DNA of 48,532 nucleotides from an uncultured Bacteroidales bacterium. GTDB taxonomy: Bacteria; Bacteroidota; Bacteroidia; Bacteroidales; Paludibacteraceae. Shown here one piece after another: positions 9,704 through 16,512 of this stretch; the first letter of the stretch is position 1, and every line of letters starts with the position of its first letter. The position numbers were made by a program, and so were the translations under genes. Location: positions 1 to 48,532 of the forward strand of contig ONBO01000017.1 of assembly GCA_900316125.1 (NCBI GenBank), in the 5' to 3' direction. Below the pieces are notes generated by a model that searched no databases, was not told where the DNA came from, and worked only from the letters and a program-made list of their open reading frames with translations.

Positions 9704-10566
9704 CGCCAGCACCTAAGAAAAACGCCCTTGGCCGAGGTCTTGGAGCTCTTATTGAGCTTGACAATGTACAGACAGCCGGCTCATCGCAGATTAGCGAGAT
9801 TCCTCTCAGCTCAATAGAGGCTAACCCTAACCAGCCCCGCAAAACATTTGACAATGAGGCGCTTGAAGAGCTTGCCGCCTCCATAAAGGAGCTTGGAGTG
9901 GTTCAGCCTGTAACACTGCGTGAGATAGCTGACGGCAAGTATCAGATAATTTCAGGAGAACGCCGCTGTCGTGCATCACGCATGGCCGGACTCACTGCCA
10001 TTCCTGCATACATTAGAACCGTGGATGACGAGACTCTTATGGAGATGGCCCTTGTGGAGAATATCCAGCGTGAGGACCTGAACGCCATTGAGATAGCCCT
10101 CTCATACCAGAGGCTTATTGATGACTACAAGTTCACACAGGAGAAACTTGGTGAGAAGGTGGGCAAGAAACGCGCCACTGTAACAAATTACCTTCGTCTT
10201 CTGAAACTGCCTGCCGAGGTCCAGTTAGGACTCAAGGCCGGCAAGATTGAGATGGGTCACGCACGTGCGCTGGTTTCTGTACAGGAGCCGTCAGAAATGA
10301 TACGCATCTATGAGGAGACTGTAAGGAACGGCTATTCTGTAAGAAAGCTTGAAGAGATTGTAAAGAAACTTTCCGAGAAGCCTGAGCCTAAAAAGAAAGC
10401 ATTGAAAACATCTGACTATGACGCGCTTAGCGAGAAACTTGCAGGCGTTTTCAAATCAAAAGTCAAGATAGACCGCAGCAAGAAAGGCTCTGGAAAGATA
10501 GTCCTTAGTTTCTCTAGCGATGAGCAGTTTGAGAACATCATGTCAATACTTGACCGCCTGAGCTGA
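9700..10566 (+). CDS. parB: chromosome partitioning protein ParB
   Basis: 288 residues. The start MTPAPKKNALGRGLGALIE is the ParA-interacting N-terminal peptide of chromosomal ParB. The CTP-binding ParB/Spo0J domain follows (PLSSIEANPNQPRKTFD and GERRCRASRMAG), then ENIQREDLNAIEIALSYQRLIDDY and the helix-turn-helix region (TQEKLGEKVGKKRATVTNYLRLLKLP), and a short C-terminal dimerisation domain after a lysine-rich linker. ParB slides from parS sites as a CTP clamp. I found no parS-like 16-mer in this window. It overlaps parA by 4 bases and the DUF5683 gene by 1 base (TGATG). Confidence 0.96.
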   Translation: MTPAPKKNALGRGLGALIELDNVQTAGSSQISEIPLSSIEANPNQPRKTFDNEALEELAASIKELGVVQPVTLREIADGKYQIISGERRCRASRMAGLTAIPAYIRTVDDETLMEMALVENIQREDLNAIEIALSYQRLIDDYKFTQEKLGEKVGKKRATVTNYLRLLKLPAEVQLGLKAGKIEMGHARALVSVQEPSEMIRIYEETVRNGYSVRKLEEIVKKLSEKPEPKKKALKTSDYDALSEKLAGVFKSKVKIDRSKKGSGKIVLSFSSDEQFENIMSILDRLS

Positions 10567-11339
10567 TGCCAAGACAAGCGGTTAACATAGCATTTACACT
10601 TCTTTTTATATTTGGTATATCCTGCATAGGCTACGCCAATGATTCTATCGCCGTAGCACCACAAGACACATCAGCTGTTACACAACTGGCCAGACTGTTC
10701 AACACGAAGAAAGACACTGTGGCCGTAGCACCGCCTGACACCGCTGAAATATCAGCCGAGATACTGCGTGCAGACTCCATTGCAGTGGCGGACGCTCTTA
10801 AAGACGCCAGACGCGCAGAACGCCGTCGCAAGCTTCTGACCAGAGTGCCCGACCCCAATATGGCAGCATGGATAGCGGCCCTTCTTCCTGGTGTAGGCCA
10901 GGCATACAACCGACAATACTGGAAAATACCTATCATCTACGCAGGCGCCATGGGACTTGGGTATGCCGTGGCATGGAACAACCAGATGTATGTGGACTAC
11001 CGCAAGGGCTACACGGATATAACAAGCGGCAATCCTGAGCAAAATTTCTATGAGAAACTGCTGCCTGCCGGAGTCAAGATTGACAGTTCAAACAAAGATT
11101 ACTACACCCGAATCTTCAAATCAAGGATGGAGGGATATCAGCGTAACCGAGACTTGAGCATCATGGGCGTGGCAGTGCTCTACATACTTTCAATAATTGA
11201 CTCATACGTTGATTCACAACTCCGTGACTACGATGTGAGCCCAGACCTCTCAATGAAAGTGGCTCCCACAGTCATCCCTGCCACACAGGACAGAGCCCTT
11301 GACAACTCACTTGGAGTAAGCTGCAAACTAAAATTTTAA
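10566..11339 (+). CDS. DUF5683 envelope protein
   Basis: 257 residues with an N-terminal signal sequence (MPRQAVNIAFTLLFIFGISCIGYANDS). After a low-complexity stretch rich in ADSIAVAP and arginine, the protein has PNMAAWIAALLPGVGQAYNRQYWKIPIIYAGAMGLGYAVAWNNQMY, the hallmark of DUF5683 (a membrane-embedded, TM2-like segment), and a second hydrophobic segment near the C-terminus (IMGVAVLYILSIIDSYVDSQL). Function is unknown; the family regularly follows parB in Bacteroidales, which hints at a link between envelope and segregation. TGATG overlap with parB indicates coupled translation. Confidence 0.88.
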   Translation: MPRQAVNIAFTLLFIFGISCIGYANDSIAVAPQDTSAVTQLARLFNTKKDTVAVAPPDTAEISAEILRADSIAVADALKDARRAERRRKLLTRVPDPNMAAWIAALLPGVGQAYNRQYWKIPIIYAGAMGLGYAVAWNNQMYVDYRKGYTDITSGNPEQNFYEKLLPAGVKIDSSNKDYYTRIFKSRMEGYQRNRDLSIMGVAVLYILSIIDSYVDSQLRDYDVSPDLSMKVAPTVIPATQDRALDNSLGVSCKLKF

Positions 11340-11353
11340 CAATCAGGCTATAA

Positions 11354-11388
11354 TTTTCAACTTTCAACTTTCAACTTTCAATTTTATT
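11354..11388. repeat. tandem 7-bp repeat array 1
   Basis: Five heptamers in a row on the plus strand: TTTTCAA, three copies of CTTTCAA, then a degenerate TTTTATT. On the minus strand the unit is TTGAAAG. It fills the space between the DUF5683 stop and the promoter of the NifU-like gene. It belongs to the same purine-rich family as the arrays at 19160, 27667 and 39261. Confidence 0.85.
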
Positions 11389-11391
11389 AAC

Positions 11392-11399
11392 TACATTTG
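11392..11399 (+). promoter_or_regulatory. -7 element of the NifU-like/GGGtGRT pair
   Basis: TACATTTG fits TAnnTTTG, giving a leader of about 40 bases to the ATG at 11447. The position expected for the -33 box falls within the heptamer array and has CTTT rather than TTTG. Confidence 0.55.
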
Positions 11400-11446
11400 T
11401 AGTCTGTAAGAAATTCATTCACTTTATTTAATCAAATAACACTACA

Positions 11447-12148
11447 ATGGTTTATTCACACGAAGTAGAGAACATGTGTGTGGTTCAAAAAGGTCCTAAC
11501 CACGGACCAGCCCCTATACCTGAAGAGGGTAAGTGGGTGAAAGCCAAAGAGATCAAAGACATCTCAGGCCTGACACACGGTATTGGTTGGTGCGCTCCTC
11601 AGCAGGGTGCCTGTAAGCTAACACTTAACGTAAAGGATGGAGTAATACAAGAGGCTCTTGTAGAGACCATAGGTTGCTCTGGTATGACACACTCTGCCGC
11701 TATGGCATCAGAGATTCTCCCAGGCAAGACTATCCTTGAGGCTCTCAACACTGACCTTGTTTGCGACGCCATTAACACAGCAATGCGTGAGCTCTTCCTC
11801 CAGATTGTTTACGGACGTACACAGTCAGCTTTCTCAGAGGGCGGTCTTACAATAGGCGCAGGTCTTGAAGACCTTGGCAAGGGCTTTATCAGCCAGACCG
11901 GTACACTTTACAGCACAAAGCTTAAAGGTCCACGCTACCTCCAGCTTACAGAGGGCTACATCACCAAGATGTTCCTTGACAAGAATGATGAGGTTTGCGG
12001 ATATGAGTTTGTTCACCTTGGCAAGTTTATGGACGCCATTAAGAAGGGCGTGGCCGCCGATGAGGCTCTTAAGAGCGTAACTGGTACATACGGCCGTACA
12101 AAACCAGAGCAGGGTGCAGTTAAATCTATTGATCCACGTAAAGAATAA
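11447..12148 (+). CDS. NifU/IscU-like iron-sulfur scaffold-type protein
   Basis: 233 residues, soluble, no signal peptide. The N-terminal two thirds look like the NifU_N/IscU fold: LTHGIGWCAPQQGACKLTLNVKDGVIQEALVETIGCSGMTHSAAMASEILPGKTILEAL has the cysteine placement and the small-residue-rich helix of the scaffold family, but the sequence is well apart from classical IscU. The C-terminal part is not recognised. In many anaerobes it is annotated as an iron-sulfur scaffold protein and is paired with a GGGtGRT protein, as here. The pair's real function is unknown. An assembly role is inference from the fold and cysteines. Confidence 0.75.
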   Translation: MVYSHEVENMCVVQKGPNHGPAPIPEEGKWVKAKEIKDISGLTHGIGWCAPQQGACKLTLNVKDGVIQEALVETIGCSGMTHSAAMASEILPGKTILEALNTDLVCDAINTAMRELFLQIVYGRTQSAFSEGGLTIGAGLEDLGKGFISQTGTLYSTKLKGPRYLQLTEGYITKMFLDKNDEVCGYEFVHLGKFMDAIKKGVAADEALKSVTGTYGRTKPEQGAVKSIDPRKE

Positions 12149-12154
12149 GGAGGT
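12147..12154 (+). promoter_or_regulatory. strong Shine-Dalgarno before the GGGtGRT gene
   Basis: AAGGAGGT starts at the stop codon of the upstream gene and ends 6 bases before the ATG at 12161. This is a perfect anti-16S match at ideal spacing, which is rare in Bacteroidota and not seen before most other genes of this window. Confidence 0.8.
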
Positions 12155-12160
12155 ACAACC

Positions 12161-13171
12161 ATGATTAGAGAAGTAAAATTTGAAAGTCAAGATCGCCGCA
12201 TCAAACAGGTTCTTGCGGCTCTTAAAGAGGTTGGTATCAATAGTATAGAAGAGGCAAACCAGATTTGTGAGAACGCAGGGCTTGATCCATACAAGACTTG
12301 TGAGGAGACACAGATGATCTGCTTTGAGAATGCAAAATGGGCCTATGTAGTAGGTACTGCAATAGCACTTAAGAAAGGTTGCAAGAATGCAGCTGACGCA
12401 GCTGAGGCAATAGGTCTCGGTCTTCAGGCATTCTGTATCCCAGGTTCAGTGGCAGATGACCGTAAGGTAGGTATTGGCCACGGAAACCTTGCAGCACGTC
12501 TTCTGCGTGAAGATACAAAGTGCTTCGCATTCCTTGCCGGTCACGAGTCATTTGCGGCCGCTGAGGGCGCTATCAAGATTGCCGAGATGGCAAACAAGGT
12601 ACGTAAGAACCCACTCCGCTGCATCCTTAACGGTCTTGGCAAAGACGCTGCAATGATTATCAGCCGTATAAACGGTTTCACATACGTACAAACCAAGTTC
12701 AACTACTTTACAGGCAAGCTTAAAGTGGTTAAAGAGACTCCATACAGTGACGGACCTCGCGCCAAGGTTAAATGCTACGGTGCTGATGATGTTCGTGAAG
12801 GTGTTGCCATCCTTTGGAAGGAGAACGTTGATGTATCAATAACAGGTAACTCAACCAACCCTACCCGTTTCCAGCACCCGGTTGCCGGTACTTATAAGAA
12901 GGAGCGCATCCTTGCAGGCAAGCCATACTTCTCAGTTGCATCTGGTGGTGGTACAGGCCGTACCCTTCACCCAGACAACATGGCTGCAGGTCCTGCATCT
13001 TACGGTATGACTGATACTCTTGGCCGTATGCACTCTGACGCTCAGTTTGCAGGTTCATCTTCAGTTCCTGCTCACGTTGAGATGATGGGCTTCCTTGGCA
13101 TAGGTAACAACCCAATGGTAGGTTGTACTGTAGCATGCGCCGTTAACGTTGCTCTTGCACTCAGCAAGTAA
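12161..13171 (+). CDS. GGGtGRT family protein
   Basis: 336 residues containing the family's name motif in FSVASGGGTGRTLHPDNMAAGPASYG. Other conserved-looking stretches are cysteine-rich: DPYKTCEETQMICFENAKWAYVVGTAIALKKGC and GLGLQAFCIPGSVADDRKVGIGHGNLAARLL, with more cysteines at KCFAFLAGHE, LRCILNGLGKD and VGCTVACAVNVALALSK. No signal peptide or clear membrane segments. The family (Pfam GGGtGRT) has no known function. It follows a NifU-like scaffold gene by 12 bases with a strong Shine-Dalgarno, so both are made together. The many cysteines would suit a metal or Fe-S protein, which is inference. Confidence 0.88.
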   Translation: MIREVKFESQDRRIKQVLAALKEVGINSIEEANQICENAGLDPYKTCEETQMICFENAKWAYVVGTAIALKKGCKNAADAAEAIGLGLQAFCIPGSVADDRKVGIGHGNLAARLLREDTKCFAFLAGHESFAAAEGAIKIAEMANKVRKNPLRCILNGLGKDAAMIISRINGFTYVQTKFNYFTGKLKVVKETPYSDGPRAKVKCYGADDVREGVAILWKENVDVSITGNSTNPTRFQHPVAGTYKKERILAGKPYFSVASGGGTGRTLHPDNMAAGPASYGMTDTLGRMHSDAQFAGSSSVPAHVEMMGFLGIGNNPMVGCTVACAVNVALALSK

Positions 13172-13198
13172 CTCTATTTCCTATAGAGCAAATATAGA

Positions 13199-13232
13199 AA
13201 ATCCACCCTTTTATATTATGAAGGGTGGATTT
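13199..13232. terminator. bidirectional terminator, GGGtGRT / glycosyltransferase
   Basis: A 12-base-pair stem, AAATCCACCCTT (13199-13210) with AAGGGTGGATTT (13221-13232), 10-base loop, followed by CTTTTT. It separates two convergent genes. Confidence 0.85.
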
Positions 13233-13236
13233 CTTT

Positions 13237-14403
13237 TTAAGCTAGTTTTGAAAGTCCTATTTTAGCCAGTTCGGCTTCTTTAGTTGTCCCCATGGCCTTG
13301 TAGAGCATCTCCTCAAACCGCTCCACACATTGTTCCAGATAATAAGACTTTGCAAAGCGGGCATATTTCCTCTCCATCTCAGATTTCTCTTCAGGATGTT
13401 CTATCCAGTAGTCCATCTTCTGTGCCAAATTTTTTTCATCGCCAGCGCGGAATAGGCTGCGCTTATCCAGAGCAAACTGCTGGGTGGCAGACAATGGGCT
13501 GTCTGATATTACGGGTACTAAGCCCATAGCAAACCCTTCAATGCAGGCAATAGCCTCACTCTCCATGTCGGAGCAATGTACATATAAATCAGATTGAGCT
13601 AGAATATGCTGCAGCTCCTCACGGTTATAGGTGCCGTATATGGGTTTGTTTGCCAATCCTTCGCTCAGTTTCTCATATTCAGCCTGCAACGGCCCTCTTC
13701 CTGCCAATATCAGTTGAATCTTATCCGAATATTTGGACAGTTTAGCGGCCTTTATAAGCAAGTCCTGGCGTTTTTCTGACGCATAACGTCCAGTCATTAT
13801 GATGACAATCTTTCCTTCAAATCTCTTATCGCGTCTGTCCCTGCGGTAACGGAATGATGGATCAATGCCATTGCTGATTGGCACTATCTTCATTTTATAT
13901 CCATGTTTACGCAATTCGTTGGCCATGAACAAACTTGGAGTGTGCACGTATTCAAATTTACTATATATGGCCTTTCTGAGCACATAATATAGAAGGTGGT
14001 TGACCCACCCTACCTTCTCAAGATGCACAAGGCTGGTGATGTTCTCTGGCTGAATATGAAAAGCAGCTGTGCTAGGTTTGCCCATTTCATCAGCAATGCG
14101 TTTTGTGGTGACTGTGAGCATGAATGGCATCATCATGTGCACTACATCAGCCCAGGCAACAGCCTCACGGATAATTTCTTGAGAATGTTTAGTCAGACTG
14201 TCAGCCCAATAGAAGCCTTGTGAATGCATAGTGTTAGCCAATCCCCACACTTCACGTTCAGGCAATACATAATCATCTCCGTCGGCAGCCAGACTGCGCA
14301 CTTCATGACCATGTTTGCGTAGCACCTCTGTAAAACGTAATGCAGAGATACTTGTACCGTTACCATTACTTTGGTAAACGTCCATAACAATTAATATCTT
14401 CAT
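13237..14403 (-). CDS. glycosyltransferase family 4
   Basis: 388 residues with the GT-B fold of family 4 retaining glycosyltransferases. The N-terminal acceptor domain starts MKILIVMDVYQSNGNGTSISALRFTEVLRKHGHEVRSLA (gapped glycine loop). The C-terminal nucleotide-sugar domain has IVIIMTGRYASEKRQDLLIKA, IQLILAGRGPLQAEYE and the E-x7-E region DLYVHCSDMESEAIACIEGFAMGLVPVIS. Similar proteins add hexose to diacylglycerol or to surface glycans; the acceptor cannot be read from sequence. It stands alone between two terminated plus-strand units, with an AGAAGGAA stretch just before the ATG and no clear TAnnTTTG promoter. Confidence 0.88.
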   Translation of the reverse strand: MKILIVMDVYQSNGNGTSISALRFTEVLRKHGHEVRSLAADGDDYVLPEREVWGLANTMHSQGFYWADSLTKHSQEIIREAVAWADVVHMMMPFMLTVTTKRIADEMGKPSTAAFHIQPENITSLVHLEKVGWVNHLLYYVLRKAIYSKFEYVHTPSLFMANELRKHGYKMKIVPISNGIDPSFRYRRDRRDKRFEGKIVIIMTGRYASEKRQDLLIKAAKLSKYSDKIQLILAGRGPLQAEYEKLSEGLANKPIYGTYNREELQHILAQSDLYVHCSDMESEAIACIEGFAMGLVPVISDSPLSATQQFALDKRSLFRAGDEKNLAQKMDYWIEHPEEKSEMERKYARFAKSYYLEQCVERFEEMLYKAMGTTKEAELAKIGLSKLA

Positions 14404-14498
14404 TTCCTTCTTTTTTGTTAAAATTTTTAACTATCACATATAACAATAAACGAGGAAAGGCATTATATATTATCTTTCGGGGAATATTTTCAATTATT

Positions 14499-14530
14499 TT
14501 TGGTTAGATGAGATAATGTTTTTAACTTTG
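14499..14530 (+). promoter_or_regulatory. promoter of rpsA
   Basis: TTTG (14499-14502), 20-base spacer, TAACTTTG (14523-14530): an exact consensus promoter. The expected start near 14537 gives an A/T-rich leader of about 75 bases before the ATG at 14612. Confidence 0.8.
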
Positions 14531-14611
14531 CAGCTCAATTTTTGCACCATCGCCCTAAAAAGCAGGTGACTATAAATAATGTCTAACAACTAATTAAAAA
14601 TTTATTTAATT

Positions 14612-16459
14612 ATGGCAAAAAAACAATTTCAGAATCAAGGCACAGCAGATTTTGACTGGAACGCCTTTGAGAAAGGCTCAGTAGAGTCATCTATGAGCCA
14701 GGAGGACCTTACACAGGCCTACAACCAAACTCTAAACAAAGTTAACAACAACGATGTGGTAGAGGGTACAGTAATTTCAATGAACAAACGTGAGGTAGTT
14801 GTAAACATCGGCTACAAGTCTGACGGTATTGTTTCTATGAACGAGTTCCGTTACAACCCGGATCTTAAGGTTGGTGACAAAGTAGAGGTTTACATTGAAT
14901 CTCAAGAAGATAAAAAGGGTCAGCTCATCCTTTCACACAAAAGAGCACGTTCTGCACGTTCATGGGATAGAGTCAACGAGGCTCTTGAGAATGACGAGAT
15001 AATCAAGGGTTACATTAAGAGCCGCACTAAGGGTGGTATGATTGTTGATGTATTCGGCATCGAGGCATTCCTTCCAGGCTCTCAGATTGACGTTAAGCCT
15101 ATTCGTGACTACGAGCAGTTCGTAGGCAAGACAATGGAGTTCAAAGTTGTTAAGATCAACCATGAGTTCAAGAATGTGGTTGTATCACACAAGGCTCTTA
15201 TTGAGGCTGAACTTGAGCAGCAGAAGAAAGAGATTATCAGCAAGCTTGAGAAGGGTCAGATTCTTGAGGGTACCGTTAAGGGCATAGAGCCTTACGGATG
15301 CTTCATTGACCTTGGCGGTGTTGACGGTCTTATCCACATTACAGACCTCTCTTGGGGTAGAGTTTCACACCCAAGCGAGATTCTTTCACTTGACCAGAAG
15401 ATTAACGTTGTTATCCTTGAGTTCAACGAGGACAAGACACGTATCGCTCTTGGTCTTAAGCAGCTTACCCCACAACCATGGGAGGCTCTTGATCCTAACC
15501 TTAAGGTTGGTGACACTGTTAAGGGTAAAGTGGTTGTAGTTGCTGACTATGGTGCATTTGTAGAGATTGCCCCAGGTGTTGAGGGTCTTATCCACGTATC
15601 TGAGATGAGCTGGTCACAGCACCTGCGTTCTGCTCAGGACTTTGTTAAGATTGGTGACACTGTAGAGGCTAAGATCCTTACTCTTGACCGTGACGAGCGC
15701 AAGATGTCACTTGGCATCAAGCAGCTTAAGCCAGATCCATGGGAGAACATTGAGGAGAAGTACGCTATTGGTAGCAAGCACACAGCCAAGGTTCGCAACT
15801 TCACCAACTTTGGTGTGTTTGTTGAGCTTGAGGAGGGTGTTGACGGCCTTATCCACATCTCTGACCTCTCTTGGACAAAGAAGATCAAACACCCATCTGA
15901 GTTCACAACTCTTGACTCAGACATTGATATCGTAGTTCTTGAGATAGACAAGGAGAACCGCAGACTCAGCCTTGGTCACAAGCAGCTTGAGGACAACCCA
16001 TGGGATACATACGAGACAATATTCACTGTAGATTCTATACACAAGGGAACTATTGTTGAGATGATGGACAAGGGTGCTGTTGTTTCTCTTGAGTACGGTA
16101 TTGAGGGCTTTGCCACACCTAAGCACCTTGTAAAAGAGGACGGCACACAGGCTAAGCAGGGTGAGACACTTGACTTCAAGGTAATTGAGTTCAAGAAGAA
16201 CGAGAAGCGTATCATTCTTTCACACAGCCGCATATTTGAGGATGCCCAGAAGGCAGCTGAGGGTGAGGCTCCTGTAGAGAAGAAGGCTAAGAAGGCAGCT
16301 AAGAAGGAAGAGGCCGCTCCACAAATTGAGAAGACAACCCTTGGTGATATTGAGGGTCTTGCACAGCTCAAAGAGGAGCTTGCCAAGAACGAGGCTAAAG
16401 CAGCCGCTAAGAAACCTGCCGCTAAGAAAGCTGCAGACGACGCTGCAAAAGCTGAGTAA
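14612..16459 (+). CDS. rpsA: 30S ribosomal protein S1
   Basis: 615 residues with six S1 OB-fold repeats at intervals of about 85-90 residues between residues 50 and 540; examples are EGTVISMNKREVVVNIGYKSDG, EGTVKGIEPYGCFIDLGGVDGLIHITDLSWGRVSHPSE and KVRNFTNFGVFVELEEGVDGLIHISDLSW. The end is a lysine/alanine-rich tail. Full-length S1 delivers mRNA to the 30S subunit; in Bacteroidota, which rarely use Shine-Dalgarno pairing, it is thought to matter strongly for initiation on A/T-rich leaders. Codon use is biased to GTT/CTT/GGT forms as expected for a highly expressed gene. Own promoter and own terminator make it a single-gene unit. Confidence 0.97.
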   Translation: MAKKQFQNQGTADFDWNAFEKGSVESSMSQEDLTQAYNQTLNKVNNNDVVEGTVISMNKREVVVNIGYKSDGIVSMNEFRYNPDLKVGDKVEVYIESQEDKKGQLILSHKRARSARSWDRVNEALENDEIIKGYIKSRTKGGMIVDVFGIEAFLPGSQIDVKPIRDYEQFVGKTMEFKVVKINHEFKNVVVSHKALIEAELEQQKKEIISKLEKGQILEGTVKGIEPYGCFIDLGGVDGLIHITDLSWGRVSHPSEILSLDQKINVVILEFNEDKTRIALGLKQLTPQPWEALDPNLKVGDTVKGKVVVVADYGAFVEIAPGVEGLIHVSEMSWSQHLRSAQDFVKIGDTVEAKILTLDRDERKMSLGIKQLKPDPWENIEEKYAIGSKHTAKVRNFTNFGVFVELEEGVDGLIHISDLSWTKKIKHPSEFTTLDSDIDIVVLEIDKENRRLSLGHKQLEDNPWDTYETIFTVDSIHKGTIVEMMDKGAVVSLEYGIEGFATPKHLVKEDGTQAKQGETLDFKVIEFKKNEKRIILSHSRIFEDAQKAAEGEAPVEKKAKKAAKKEEAAPQIEKTTLGDIEGLAQLKEELAKNEAKAAAKKPAAKKAADDAAKAE

Positions 16460-16480
16460 TATTTCCTGATATAGGATAAG

Positions 16481-16512
16481 AAAAAGGAGAAACGAATTCG
16501 TTTCTCCTTTTT
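16481..16512. terminator. bidirectional terminator, rpsA / uvrA
   Basis: A perfect palindrome, AAAAAGGAGAAACGAA paired with TTCGTTTCTCCTTTTT, centred on an EcoRI-type GAATTC. T runs occur on both strands. The uvrA stop is the next base on the minus strand. Confidence 0.9.

Noticed and set aside
8936..10566. parS site near parA/parB
   Set aside because: I looked at CACGTG-containing stretches (for example 24529, 40326, 43646, 44799); none extends to the inverted TGTTNCACGTGNAACA-type 16-mer. parS must lie elsewhere.
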